Positions 16,755 through 33,652 of a stretch of DNA of 64,000 bases are shown here, one piece after another; within the stretch, counting starts at the first letter, position 1; each line of letters opens with the position of its first letter. Below the pieces are notes generated by a model. That model ran no database searches. It saw only the letters and a program-made list of their open reading frames with translations, and was not told the origin of the DNA. The stretch is from NCBI RefSeq assembly GCF_001427025.1, contig NZ_LMGA01000001.1, forward strand, positions 3,110,016 through 3,174,015, written 5' to 3'. The DNA is from Mesorhizobium sp. Root554 (GTDB lineage Bacteria > Pseudomonadota > Alphaproteobacteria > Rhizobiales > Rhizobiaceae). The position numbers were made by a program, and so were the translations under genes.

Positions 16755-17524
16755 GTGAACACCGCCTGGCCGATCACCGGCGTCGAGGGCACGGCCATGT
16801 CGCGCGGTTCCAGCGGCCCGGCGAGGAAGGCGCGGTGGCCGGCTTCGATGGCTTGGGCAAAGGCCGCCGCCATCTGGACCGGGTCGCCGGCCTGGGCGAC
16901 CGCCGTGTTCAGGAGCACCGCATCGTAGCCCAGCTCCATCACGCTTGCCGCGTGCGAGGGCCGGCCGATTCCGGCATCGACAATCAGCGGCGTGTCGGGA
17001 AAATGCGCGCGCAGACTGCGCAGCGCATCCAGGTGTTGCGGGCCGCGCGCGGAACCGATCGGCGCGCACCACGGCATCAGGACCTCGCAGCCGGCATCGA
17101 GCAGCCGCTCGGCGACCACCAGATCGTCGGTCGTGTAGGGGAAGACCTTGAAGCCTTCGCGGCTGAGGATGCCGGCGGCCTCCACCAGCCCGAACACGTC
17201 CGGCTGCAACGTATCGTGATTGCCGATCACTTCCAGCTTGATCCAGTCGGTGCCGAAGACCTCACGCGCCATGTGGGCGGTGGTCACCGCCTCCTTGGCG
17301 GAATGACAGCCGGCGGTGTTGGGCAGGACCTTGACGCCGAGCGAACGGATCAGCGACCAGAACTGCCCGCCGTCCTTGCCGCCCGCCGTCTCACGCCGCA
17401 GCGACACGGTGACGATTTCCGTGCCGGACGTCTCGATGGACTCCGCCATGATAGCCGGCGAGGGATATTGCGAGGTGCCGAGCAGCAGGCGCGAAGAAAG
17501 GTGTTGTCCGTAAAGTTCCAGCAT
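16751..17524 (-). CDS. thiG: Thiazole synthase
   Basis: ThiG forms the thiazole ring from deoxyxylulose phosphate, dehydroglycine and ThiS thiocarboxylate. The 257-residue TIM barrel carries the Schiff-base lysine in [10 protein letters not shown] (near residue 96) and the phosphate-binding segments [18 protein letters not shown] and [12 protein letters not shown]. Glycine-derived imine would come from ThiO, encoded two genes upstream, as in aerobic bacteria. It starts 3 bases after the thiS stop and its own stop is shared with the thiE GTG. Confidence 0.96.
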   Translation of the reverse strand: MLELYGQHLSSRLLLGTSQYPSPAIMAESIETSGTEIVTVSLRRETAGGKDGGQFWSLIRSLGVKVLPNTAGCHSAKEAVTTAHMAREVFGTDWIKLEVIGNHDTLQPDVFGLVEAAGILSREGFKVFPYTTDDLVVAERLLDAGCEVLMPWCAPIGSARGPQHLDALRSLRAHFPDTPLIVDAGIGRPSHAASVMELGYDAVLLNTAVAQAGDPVQMAAAFAQAIEAGHRAFLAGPLEPRDMAVPSTPVIGQAVFT

Positions 17525-17527
17525 GGA

Positions 17528-17721
17528 TCAGCCTCCCTTCATCGGCGACAGGATTTCGACGCGGTCGCCTTCCGCGAGGGTACATCGGCCTCGGTCCCGC
17601 GCGGGCACAACCTCGCCGTTCACCGCCGTGGCGAGCCAGCTTCCCTGATAGTCCAGCGCCTGCATCAGCGCGGCCAGGGTCTCGGCGTCGACATCCAGGC
17701 TTTCACCGTTGACGATCAGCT

Positions 17722-17725
<4 letters not shown>
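17528..17725 (-). CDS. thiS: Sulfur carrier protein ThiS
   Basis: This 65-residue ubiquitin-fold carrier ends in the required Gly-Gly (SPMKGG), whose C-terminus is converted to a thiocarboxylate and donates sulfur to ThiG. The ATG at 17725 overlaps the thiO stop as ATGA. The thiF-type activating enzyme is not in the window; rhizobia usually encode it elsewhere. Confidence 0.94.
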
Positions 17726-20750
<3,025 letters not shown>

Positions 20751-20801
20751 CCTGAGACTGGCCTACGGCTTCAGCCCTGTCAACCTTGGTTGGGCGTTGG
20801 G

Positions 20802-22937
<2,136 letters not shown>

Positions 22938-22945
22938 GACGACAC

Positions 22946-24949
<2,004 letters not shown>

Positions 24950-24957
24950 GTCAGGCC

Positions 24958-26489
<1,532 letters not shown>

Positions 26490-26490
<1 letters not shown>

Positions 26491-27077
26491 CAGCGGCCTG
26501 CCTTGCCCTCGAGTGCCGCCCATGCCGCGGGGAACGCGATCGCCGCCAGCATCGCCTTGATGATGTCGCCGAAGATGAAGGGATAGAGGCCGAACTGCAG
26601 AACCGGCTTGTCGAAGCCGATGACCGTGCCCAGCCACAGCAATCCGGGCACGTAGATGACGGCGCCGCAGACCGATGCGGCGGCCATGGCGCGCAACGGG
26701 TTGCGGTCCCAGCCCTTTTTCGCCAGCCAGCCGCCGATCATAACGGCGGGTATGTAGCCGAGAAGGTAACCGCCCGTCGGGCCCATCATGTAGGCGAGGC
26801 TGATGCCTTTGGCCGGCGTTCCGGCAAAGACGGGAAAGCCGGCGGCGCCTTCAGCCAGATAGAGCAGCACCGCTGCCAGAGCGCGCCAGGGTCCCAGCGC
26901 AAGGCCGAGGCCAATGACCACGAATGTCTGCATGGTCAGCGGCACTGGATAGAAGGGCACGGAAATTTTCGCTGAAAGCGCGAGCAGGAGCGAAGCCGCG
27001 ACAACTGCGGCCGCGTCGATCGCGACGCGCTGGGCGCCAGCCCGGTCGGTGGCGACGATAGCGTTGAAAAGGGTCAT
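26490..27077 (-). CDS. bioY: Biotin transporter BioY
   Basis: This 195-residue S component of an ECF-type vitamin transporter has five or six membrane helices. The family pattern is clear: [20 protein letters not shown] near the N-terminus and [20 protein letters not shown] in the middle. Many bacteria use BioY without dedicated energising subunits. An SD-like GGGAAG precedes the ATG. Its place at the head of the propionyl-CoA carboxylase operon fits the biotin demand of PccA. No BioR box was seen upstream; control more likely comes from the divergent PccR. Confidence 0.93.
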
Positions 27078-27142
27078 GTCTTCCCATCCTTGTGATGCCG
27101 GTCATCAGGCGCACTAGCGGGAAGAGCGGATGGAGAAAACGA

Positions 27143-27170
27143 TTGAAAAGGTCCAAAAGCGTAGTATACA
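27143..27170 (+). promoter_or_regulatory. Sigma-70-type promoter of pccR
   Basis: TTGAAA (27143-27148), a 16-base spacer and TATACA (27165-27170) form a good housekeeping promoter. Transcription would begin near 27177, leaving about 25 bases of leader before the ATG at 27202. The promoter lies inside the only possible N-terminal extension of pccR, which is the main reason for preferring the 27202 start. Confidence 0.6.
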
Positions 27171-27182
27171 AAATTTAGAACT

Positions 27183-27199
27183 GCAAATTGCTAATTTGC
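27183..27199. promoter_or_regulatory. Inverted repeat GCAAATT-gct-AATTTGC, candidate PccR operator
   Basis: This perfect 7-3-7 inverted repeat lies directly downstream of the pccR promoter and 2 bases before the ATG. It is built of TTTGC/GCAAA half sites, the same words as the TTTGCAAA repeats reported for PccR of Rhodobacter sphaeroides. Binding here would block pccR transcription and could influence the divergent bioY-pcc operon. The protein-site match is inference. Confidence 0.55.
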
Positions 27200-27201
27200 G
27201 A

Positions 27202-28617
27202 ATGGCACTACCCAAGCTTTTCATCGGCCGGCGCATCCGGGAACTGCGGGACGCGCGAAAGGCGACCCAGGCGGTTTTTGCCGAGCGTTTGGGCATTTCG
27301 ACGAGCTATCTCAACCAGATCGAGAACAACCAGCGTCCCGTTTCGGCTGCTGTCCTGCTGGCGTTGGCGGAAAAGTTCCAGGTCGATATCGCGGCCATCT
27401 CGCAGGGCGACAACGACCGTATGCTCTCGGCGCTGTCGGAGGCCCTGTCGGATCCGTTGTTCGAAAACAGCGCCATCGGCCTGCAGGAACTGAAGCTGGT
27501 GACACAGAACGCCCCCGCCATCGCCCGTGCCCTGATCGACTGCCACCAGGCCTACCGCCGCAGCGGCGAACAATTGGCAAGCCTGGACGATACGCTCGGC
27601 CGCGCCGCCACCATTGCCGAGCCGACTTCCTACGAGGAGGTCCGTGACTTCTTTCATTTCGTCGATAACTACGTGCACGATCTTGACGTGGCGGCCGAAC
27701 GGATGGCGGCGGATGTTGGTCTGACCGGCGCCGACACGGCTGCTGCGCTGGGCGCTTATCTGGAGACGCGGCACGGCATCCGCGTCGCACCAGCGGGCGA
27801 TCCCGAAGGCGACTTCATCCGCCGTTACGATTCCGGGTCACGCGTACTTCATCTCAACCCTTTCCTTCCGGCTGCGACGCGCAGCTTCCAGATCGCCTTC
27901 CAGATCGCCGAGATGGAGACGGCCAGACAGGTTGCGACGATTGTCGACAAGGCGGACTTCCGCAGCGCTGAGGCGGCGGAGATCTGCAAGATCGGGCTCT
28001 ACAACTACTTCGCCGGGGCGCTTCTTCTGCCCTACCAGGCATTCTTGGATGCGGCTCGCTTGCTCCGTCACGACCTCGATCTGCTGGCCCTGCGCTTCGG
28101 CGCCAGCCTCGAGCAGGTGGCGCATCGGCTGAGCACCTTGCAACGCCCCGGCGTCAAGGGTGTGCCTGTGTTCTTCGCCCGCATAGACAGGGCCGGCAAC
28201 ATCACCAAACGCCACAGCGCGGCAAAGCTGCAGTTCGCCCGCTTCGGCGGCGCCTGCCCCTTGTGGAACGTCCATCAGGCGTTCGAGACGCCCGGCCGCA
28301 TCATTCGGCAGTTGGCTGAAACGCCGGATGGCGCGCGCTATCTCAGCGTCGCGACCGAGGTCATCAAGACCAGCGGCGGCTTCAAGGCGCCGGTGCGGCG
28401 CTATGCCATTGCACTGGGCTGCGAAGTGACCTACGCGGATGCCTTCGTCTATGCCGACGGGCTGGACATGACCAACCGCGCCACGTTCGATCCGATTGGT
28501 ATATCGTGCCGTATCTGCGAGCGCGCGACCTGCCAGCAAAGGGCTATACCGCCGCTGAAGCGCAAGCTGGCAGTTGACCACGACAGGCGTTCGGTTCTGC
28601 CCTATTCCATACTCTAG
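27202..28617 (+). CDS. pccR: XRE-family short-chain fatty acyl-CoA regulator (PccR type)
   Basis: The protein has 471 residues from MALPKLFIGRRIRELRD. An earlier ATG at 27130 has an SD-like GGGAAGAG, but the predicted promoter lies inside that extension. Domains: XRE helix-turn-helix at about residues 10-65 (TQAVFAERLGISTSYLNQIENNQRP), a ScfR-type middle with an IrrE/M78-like region, and a C-terminal cysteine motif (CRICERATCQQR near 435-446) typical of the family. PccR in Rhodobacter activates propionyl-CoA carboxylation genes in response to acyl-CoA. Divergence from bioY-pccB-pccA-scpA strongly supports the same role here. Confidence 0.88.
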   Translation: MALPKLFIGRRIRELRDARKATQAVFAERLGISTSYLNQIENNQRPVSAAVLLALAEKFQVDIAAISQGDNDRMLSALSEALSDPLFENSAIGLQELKLVTQNAPAIARALIDCHQAYRRSGEQLASLDDTLGRAATIAEPTSYEEVRDFFHFVDNYVHDLDVAAERMAADVGLTGADTAAALGAYLETRHGIRVAPAGDPEGDFIRRYDSGSRVLHLNPFLPAATRSFQIAFQIAEMETARQVATIVDKADFRSAEAAEICKIGLYNYFAGALLLPYQAFLDAARLLRHDLDLLALRFGASLEQVAHRLSTLQRPGVKGVPVFFARIDRAGNITKRHSAAKLQFARFGGACPLWNVHQAFETPGRIIRQLAETPDGARYLSVATEVIKTSGGFKAPVRRYAIALGCEVTYADAFVYADGLDMTNRATFDPIGISCRICERATCQQRAIPPLKRKLAVDHDRRSVLPYSIL

Positions 28618-28734
28618 ATCATTGCTGCAAAAGCAGTTTGTTAACCCGCTGTGGCTTAAGCTGCTGCGGATCAATTCAATCGGCCTGCCATGGCGCACCT
28701 TACTTTCGATGAGCGCCGATTGCCGGAGCCGAAG

Positions 28735-29958
28735 ATGCCAGCTGACATCAAGCCCAGATCGGACATCGGCGAGGCCCCGGCCCGAACCGCTTCTCCGCCG
28801 GCCGTTGTCATCCTCGGCGGCGCCCATGGAACGCTGGCGCTGGCGCGCAGCCTCGGCTCCCGCGGCGTGCCGGTCGTCCTTGTCAGCAACGACACGCCTT
28901 TGCCCGGCTGGTCGCGCTATGTCGGCAGCAAGGCCGAATGGGCCGGCCCCGACAGTCCGGACGCCATACCTTTCCTTCTCGGTCTCGCCGCCGATCGTCG
29001 GCTTTCCGGCGCTCTGCTCATTCCCGGCGGCGACGCCGAAGTGCGGGTCGCGTCGCAATCGGGGGAGGCGCTTTCCTCAGCCTACCGGGTGATGCTGCCG
29101 CAATGGGAGCAGTTGCAATGGGTATGCGAGAAGCCGCTGCTTTATCGGCGCGCCACCGAACTTGGTATCGGCATCCCCGCCACCTATGAATTTGCCTCGG
29201 TTGAGGAGGCAGAGCGGGGCGATATCCGGTTTCCCGTGGTGCTGAAGCCGAACATGGGCGGCGGCGACAACCGCTTTTCCCGCGCCAAGGTGGTGCGCGC
29301 CGACGACCGCCAAGCCTTTCTCGCCGCCTACCGCGATGCGGTGGAGCAGATCGGCATCGGCAATGTCGTCGTGCAGCAGTTGATCCCCGGTGGCGGCGAA
29401 AGCCAGTTCTCTTATGCAGCGCTCTGGTATGAGGGCCGCCCGGTGGCGGAATTCACCGCGCGCCGCAGCCGCCAGTATCCGGTCGATTTCGGCTACACCA
29501 GCACTTTCGTCGAGGTGGTCGAGGAGCCGGAGCTGGTCGAGGCGGCGCGCCTTCTCCTCGGTTCGATCCAGCATCACGGCCTGGTCGAAATCGAGTTCAA
29601 GCGCGATCCGCGCGACGGGTCGCTCAAGCTCCTCGACGTCAATCCGCGTCCGTGGTCCTGGTTCGGCCTCGCCTCGGCGGCGGGAATGGATCTCGGCTCG
29701 ATGCTTTGGGAAAAAGCCAATGACAGGCAGCCGGCAACGGCGGTCGCGAGGCTCGGCACTGCCTGGATGTATATGGTGCGCGACATGGTGGCGGCTGTGA
29801 GGCTCAATGCCCGCGGCACGCTGAAAGTCGGCGACTATCTGCGTTCGTTTGGCTCGGTCCGCGCGTGGGCGACGTTTGCAGGCCGCGATCCTTTGCCCGG
29901 CCTGATGGACATTCCGCTCACCGCGTGGCGCGTGCTGACGCGCCGCATCCTGCGCTGA
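28735..29958 (+). CDS. ATP-grasp family carboxylate-amine ligase
   Basis: The protein has 407 residues from MPADIKPRSDIGEAP, preceded by an SD-like GGAG at good spacing; an ATG at 28690 is possible but less well placed. ATP-grasp enzymes join a carboxylate to an amine or thiol via an acyl phosphate. Seen here are an N-terminal Rossmann-like part (VVILGGAHGTLALARSL), the ATP lobe (FPVVLKPNMGGGDNRFSRAK near 185) and the metal site LLDVNPRPWSW near 320. It is followed after 19 bases by a polysaccharide deacetylase gene, which hints at modification of a cell-surface glycan. The substrate is unknown. Confidence 0.82.
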   Translation: MPADIKPRSDIGEAPARTASPPAVVILGGAHGTLALARSLGSRGVPVVLVSNDTPLPGWSRYVGSKAEWAGPDSPDAIPFLLGLAADRRLSGALLIPGGDAEVRVASQSGEALSSAYRVMLPQWEQLQWVCEKPLLYRRATELGIGIPATYEFASVEEAERGDIRFPVVLKPNMGGGDNRFSRAKVVRADDRQAFLAAYRDAVEQIGIGNVVVQQLIPGGGESQFSYAALWYEGRPVAEFTARRSRQYPVDFGYTSTFVEVVEEPELVEAARLLLGSIQHHGLVEIEFKRDPRDGSLKLLDVNPRPWSWFGLASAAGMDLGSMLWEKANDRQPATAVARLGTAWMYMVRDMVAAVRLNARGTLKVGDYLRSFGSVRAWATFAGRDPLPGLMDIPLTAWRVLTRRILR

Positions 29959-29977
29959 TCCGGTCTGAAGGCCCGTC

Positions 29978-31027
29978 ATGCCGTTGAAGAATACAGCCAA
30001 GCGCCTGCTCAAGCACGCCGTCATCCGCACCGGCCTCGAAGCGGTCGCGCTCTCGCGCGCCGGCGCGCTGTGGCCGGCGGCGGCGGGGCGGGGGCTGATC
30101 TTCACCCTGCATCATGTAAGGCCGGCGCGCGAAGGCCGCTACGATCCGAACGCCTTGCTTTCAGTCACGCCTGAATTTCTTGACCAGGCAATACGGATCT
30201 GTGCCGAAAGCGGCCTGACGCCGGTCGCCCTCGAGGACTTGCCGAAGCTTCTGGCCGATCCGAATGATACCAGGCGTTTCGTCTGCTTCACGCTGGATGA
30301 CGGCTATCGCAACAATGCTGAACACGCGGCGCCGGTCTTTCGCAGTCATGGCGTGCCTTACACCATCTTCATTACGCGCGGCTTCGTCGAGCGGACGTCT
30401 TCCATGTGGTGGGAAACCGCCAAAGCGTTGACCCGCAAGAAATCGGCGTTCGAGTTCGACTTCGGTAACGGACGCGAGACGATGTCCACTCGCAGTCACG
30501 GCCAGAAGCTGGCTGCCTTCGACCGCATCAGCCGGTTCGTGCAGACGGCGGATGAGGATCTGGCGGTGGCGCGCCTCGATGCCGTGGCGCGTTCCTGCCT
30601 GATCGATCCGCTGGCTATCGTCGACCAGCTGACCATGGATGAACGCGCCTTGCGCGATCTCTCCGGCGACCCGCTCGTCCGCTTCGGCGCGCATACGCTG
30701 ACCCACGTCAATCTGCGGCGCGTCGGTGAAAAACGGCTTGCCGAGGAAATGGCTGGTTCGGCGACAGCGGTCGAAGCCTATGTCGGACGCGCGCCGCAAG
30801 GCTTCGCCTATCCCTACGGCTTTGCCGCCGCGGCAGGCGAGCGGGAGTTCGAGGCGGCCGCTCAGGTTGGCTTTGCCGTCGCCGTGACCACGCAGCCTGG
30901 CGTTCTGACTGCTGAAACCCTCACCCAGCGCCCGACGGCGCTGCCTCGGGTTTCGCTGAACGGCCTCTATCAGAGACCGCGTTACGTGCGCGCGCTGATC
31001 TCAGGCATACCGTTCCGGTTCATGTAG
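29978..31027 (+). CDS. Polysaccharide deacetylase family protein
   Basis: This 349-residue protein has NodB-type deacetylase motifs: FTLDDGYRNN near residue 103 supplies the catalytic Asp pair, and HTLTH near 235 the H-x3-H metal ligands. The later AYPYG segment is also typical. Enzymes of this family remove acetyl groups from N-acetylglucosamine-containing glycans. There is no clear signal peptide, although residues 25-45 are moderately hydrophobic, so a cytoplasmic or membrane-surface precursor may be the substrate. It follows the ATP-grasp gene closely and is convergent with the methyltransferase gene after 2 bases. Confidence 0.88.
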   Translation: MPLKNTAKRLLKHAVIRTGLEAVALSRAGALWPAAAGRGLIFTLHHVRPAREGRYDPNALLSVTPEFLDQAIRICAESGLTPVALEDLPKLLADPNDTRRFVCFTLDDGYRNNAEHAAPVFRSHGVPYTIFITRGFVERTSSMWWETAKALTRKKSAFEFDFGNGRETMSTRSHGQKLAAFDRISRFVQTADEDLAVARLDAVARSCLIDPLAIVDQLTMDERALRDLSGDPLVRFGAHTLTHVNLRRVGEKRLAEEMAGSATAVEAYVGRAPQGFAYPYGFAAAAGEREFEAAAQVGFAVAVTTQPGVLTAETLTQRPTALPRVSLNGLYQRPRYVRALISGIPFRFM

Positions 31028-31029
31028 CC

Positions 31030-31866
31030 TCAGCCCGCGCGGGCGAGCTTTTTCTCATCGAGGCGGAAGACCGCATAATCGATGACCCGCACCGCATCGA
31101 GGAAGCTTGGCATTGGCGGTACGGGAAGTTCTTCGAACACGCCTGTCGCGCGGATTGCCGGACGCGCCCAGTCGATGGCGCTGTGGCTGGAGCTTCCATA
31201 GACGACGAAGCATCTGCGCGGCTTGGCCTTCAGCGAGGCGACGAGGTTGGCGATGACCACATCGAAAACGTCCTTGGAGAACGGGTTGTAGAAATAGACG
31301 AGCAGCGGCGTGTCGGGGAACTCATAGGCGGCGGCATCCGCCTGCACCACCGACAGCGTATCGCAGACCTTGCGGGGATTTTTGTAGCTGCGCAGGTTTC
31401 GCTGGGCGATCTCCACCAGTTCACGCGCGAATTCGACGCCGACGATTTTGCTGAACGGATAGTGCGAGGCCAGCAGCAGCGTGCGCGACTTGCCGGAGCC
31501 GATATCGATGAAGGTGGTGCCGCCGAGATCGGACGGCAGGCTCTTCATGATGAAGTCGAAGGATTTGGGCGAGGTGCAGACGCACTCATTGCCCTTGTCG
31601 CGATTGGGGCCGACGACATCGAGCATGGCGAGTTGGATGGAGCCGGCCGTATCGACATTGTGGTCGCGGTCCCATTTGCGCGCCAGCCGGTCGGCGATCA
31701 GGTGACGAACGTTGCGCGAAATGAAGCGCGCGCTTTCCGCCAGGCCATGCTTGCGCACCAGGCGGAACGGCTCCAGCACGCCACGCTCGCGCAACAGGCG
31801 GGCGGCCCTGCCGATCCGGCCCGTCGAATGGTCGTAAAGTCCGGCCCTGTCCTCACGGCTCGTCAT
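31030..31866 (-). CDS. Class I SAM-dependent methyltransferase
   Basis: The protein has 278 residues. The SAM-binding motif I is FIDIGSGKSRTLLLAS near residue 118, with the acidic motif II in KIVGVEFARELVEIA and a VYFYNPF segment near 190 as motif IV. About 90 residues precede the Rossmann fold, including basic helices. The substrate cannot be assigned. It is convergent with the polysaccharide deacetylase gene, so a joint role in glycan modification is possible but not shown. Confidence 0.82.
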   Translation of the reverse strand: MTSREDRAGLYDHSTGRIGRAARLLRERGVLEPFRLVRKHGLAESARFISRNVRHLIADRLARKWDRDHNVDTAGSIQLAMLDVVGPNRDKGNECVCTSPKSFDFIMKSLPSDLGGTTFIDIGSGKSRTLLLASHYPFSKIVGVEFARELVEIAQRNLRSYKNPRKVCDTLSVVQADAAAYEFPDTPLLVYFYNPFSKDVFDVVIANLVASLKAKPRRCFVVYGSSSHSAIDWARPAIRATGVFEELPVPPMPSFLDAVRVIDYAVFRLDEKKLARAG

Positions 31867-31972
31867 CGTCGGCTCCCTGCAACGCCGACGCCCTCATAGC
31901 CGAATTTCGTAAACAAACCGGGCGGCCAATGCCGCGGATTTTCCCGATTGCGAACTGTGGGCCTGAATCCGG

Positions 31973-32260
31973 TCAGGCGCCCTCAACCAGCACGATCTCG
32001 CCTTCGGCAATCTTCTGGCGGATAGCCGCCGCCTTCTGGTACTCGGGCGAATGGTAGCAGTCGCGTGCGACCGCGAGGGATTCGAACTCGATGATGACAT
32101 TGCGGCTGCGACCGGCCCCCTCCGCCGCTTCGGCAGCGCCACCGCGCGCAAGGAACTTGGCCCCGAACCGCTGAAATGCCGGCGTCGCGGCATCGATATA
32201 ATCCTTGTAGCGCTCCGGCGTATGCACATCGATGCGAGCGATCCAGTATCCTTTGGGCAT
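31973..32260 (-). CDS. DUF1330 family protein
   Basis: This 95-residue protein is a small dimeric alpha-beta barrel of the DUF1330 family. The family opening GYWIARIDVHTPERYKDY, the central RSRNVIIEFESLAVARDCYHSPEYQ and the closing segment EGEIVLVEG are all present. Members are distantly related to antibiotic-biosynthesis monooxygenase folds, but no reaction is established. The gene lies alone between the methyltransferase and the phosphatase genes on the same strand, with 106 and 131 bases on either side. Confidence 0.9.
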   Translation of the reverse strand: MPKGYWIARIDVHTPERYKDYIDAATPAFQRFGAKFLARGGAAEAAEGAGRSRNVIIEFESLAVARDCYHSPEYQKAAAIRQKIAEGEIVLVEGA

Positions 32261-32391
32261 GCCATTCTCCTTGTCTGCGACCGGGCAATCAGCCTGTGCT
32301 ATTGGCCGGTGCCGGCGGCGTCAACAGGCCAGCGGCCGCACGCAATAGGGGCTGTGTCCTCGATGTCGAGTTCCTGCAAACATCGCAGACA

Positions 32392-32985
32392 CTAGGATGT
32401 CGAAAAGCCGGGATACTCTTCCATCGCCGTCCAGCCGCACAGCAGGGCGCGATCCCGCAGCCGGAAGGCAAAGAGATTTCCGCCGCCGGCCGGCTGGTCC
32501 TCGCTCCGCGCGATCGGCTGCCCTGCCAAGTGACATTTCAGCAGCGTTCCCACGGCGCCATGGCCGACGAAAAGAATGGGGATGTCGCCGGGATGGGTCT
32601 GAAGCACCCGCTCCACGGCGCCGCGAATCCGCGCCGAGGCATCGGCAGCGCGCTCCCAGCCGTTCCAGCTCATCTCAGGATGAAGAAAGAAGGCATCCGC
32701 GGCTTTCTCGAAAGCCGAGGGTTCGAGGAAGCCTGTCGAGGATCGGTCGTTCTCGCCCATGTCGTGTTCGATCGACAGTGCGCATCCCGCCGTCTCGGCG
32801 ATCGGTCGGGCCGTTTCGATCGCCTTGCGCTCGTCGCTCGAAACCACGCGGCCGATCCTGGATATCCATTGTCTTGCCAGCAGCGCCTCGACGCGCGCGG
32901 CACCGACCGCCGAAAGACCCCACTGCGGTACCGGAACGGACGCGTCGATCTCGACCTGCGGATGCGTCAGGTAGACCCCGATCAC
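32392..32985 (-). CDS. Histidine phosphatase family protein with altered RHG motif
   Basis: The GTG at 32985 overlaps the stop of the FMN reductase gene (GTGA) and gives 197 residues starting VIGVYLTHPQVEID. The fold is that of the phosphoglycerate-mutase-like phosphatases: a late catalytic-type segment ILFVGHGAVGTLL near 155 and RKAIETARPIA near 55 are present. The usual N-terminal L-x-R-H-G is replaced by L-T-H-P. The nucleophile histidine is kept, the arginine and glycine are not. Activity on phosphomonoesters may be changed or lost. Coupling to the flavin reductase suggests a linked role. Confidence 0.8.
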   Translation of the reverse strand: MIGVYLTHPQVEIDASVPVPQWGLSAVGAARVEALLARQWISRIGRVVSSDERKAIETARPIAETAGCALSIEHDMGENDRSSTGFLEPSAFEKAADAFFLHPEMSWNGWERAADASARIRGAVERVLQTHPGDIPILFVGHGAVGTLLKCHLAGQPIARSEDQPAGGGNLFAFRLRDRALLCGWTAMEEYPGFSTS

Positions 32986-33578
32986 GGCTCGATCCTCACC
33001 GAAAGATGCCGGGCCGCCGACATCAGGTCGTGACACAGCGCCTGCATCGCCTTGTCCAGCCTTTCGTGGACGAAATCGCCGTCCGCATCGAAGGCGCTGC
33101 CCCCATCCGGCACGGAGCACTCCGCCATCACCACCTCCATCCGGCAGCGCACCAGGATGGCGCGCAGATGGTTGATGGCGCGAATGCCTGCCATGTCGCC
33201 GCTGGAGGATGAGCACAGGCCTGCCGGCTTGCCCTGCAGGGCGCTCCATTTGCCGTCATGGCGCACCCGGCTCAGCCAGGCGAGCGCGTTGAGGAGCAGC
33301 GGCGAGGTCGAGCCGTTGTATTCGGGCGTCGCGATCAGCACCCCGTCATGCGCGGCGATTTGCTGCGACAGAAGCAGGGCATTTTCGGGAATGCCTTTTT
33401 CCTTCTCGAGATCCTGATCGAAGATAGGCAACGGATAATCGCCGAGCGAGATGCGGGTCACTTCCGCACCCTGCAGCGCCAGCGTCCTGTACGCCACATC
33501 GGCGGTCTTGCCGCTGTAGGCGCCCGTCCGGATCGAACCGGCGAAGACCAGGATTTTTGGGATGAGGGCCATGAGCAT
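32982..33578 (-). CDS. NADPH-dependent FMN reductase family protein
   Basis: This 198-residue flavodoxin-fold protein has the FMN phosphate loop (VFAGSIRTGAYSGKTA near residue 11) and the isoalloxazine contact segment TPEYNGSTSPLLLNAL near 84. Relatives such as ChrR and azoreductase-like enzymes reduce quinones, metals or azo compounds with NAD(P)H. A second ATG at 33572 is an equally good start. The stop overlaps the GTG of the histidine-phosphatase-like gene. The physiological acceptor is unknown. Confidence 0.9.
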   Translation of the reverse strand: MLMALIPKILVFAGSIRTGAYSGKTADVAYRTLALQGAEVTRISLGDYPLPIFDQDLEKEKGIPENALLLSQQIAAHDGVLIATPEYNGSTSPLLLNALAWLSRVRHDGKWSALQGKPAGLCSSSSGDMAGIRAINHLRAILVRCRMEVVMAECSVPDGGSAFDADGDFVHERLDKAMQALCHDLMSAARHLSVRIEP

Positions 33579-33652
33579 TCCTTTTGCGGAGACGCTACAG
33601 GCAAAACCCTGCGCACTTCAACGCCCGGATGCAGTTCCCAGGCTGGTCGTCG

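Noticed and set aside
27164..27176. The 13 bases GTATACAAAATTT occur here and at 2958-2970
   Set aside because: Here they form the -10 region of the pccR promoter, at 2958 part of a palindromic pair. Only one GTATAC is present here and without the symmetric flank, so shared AT-rich promoter sequence is the simpler explanation.
32078..32090. A tRNA T-loop-like sequence (GGATTCGAACTCG on the plus strand)
   Set aside because: It lies within the DUF1330 coding sequence (encoding IIEFES), with no acceptor, D or anticodon arms around it.
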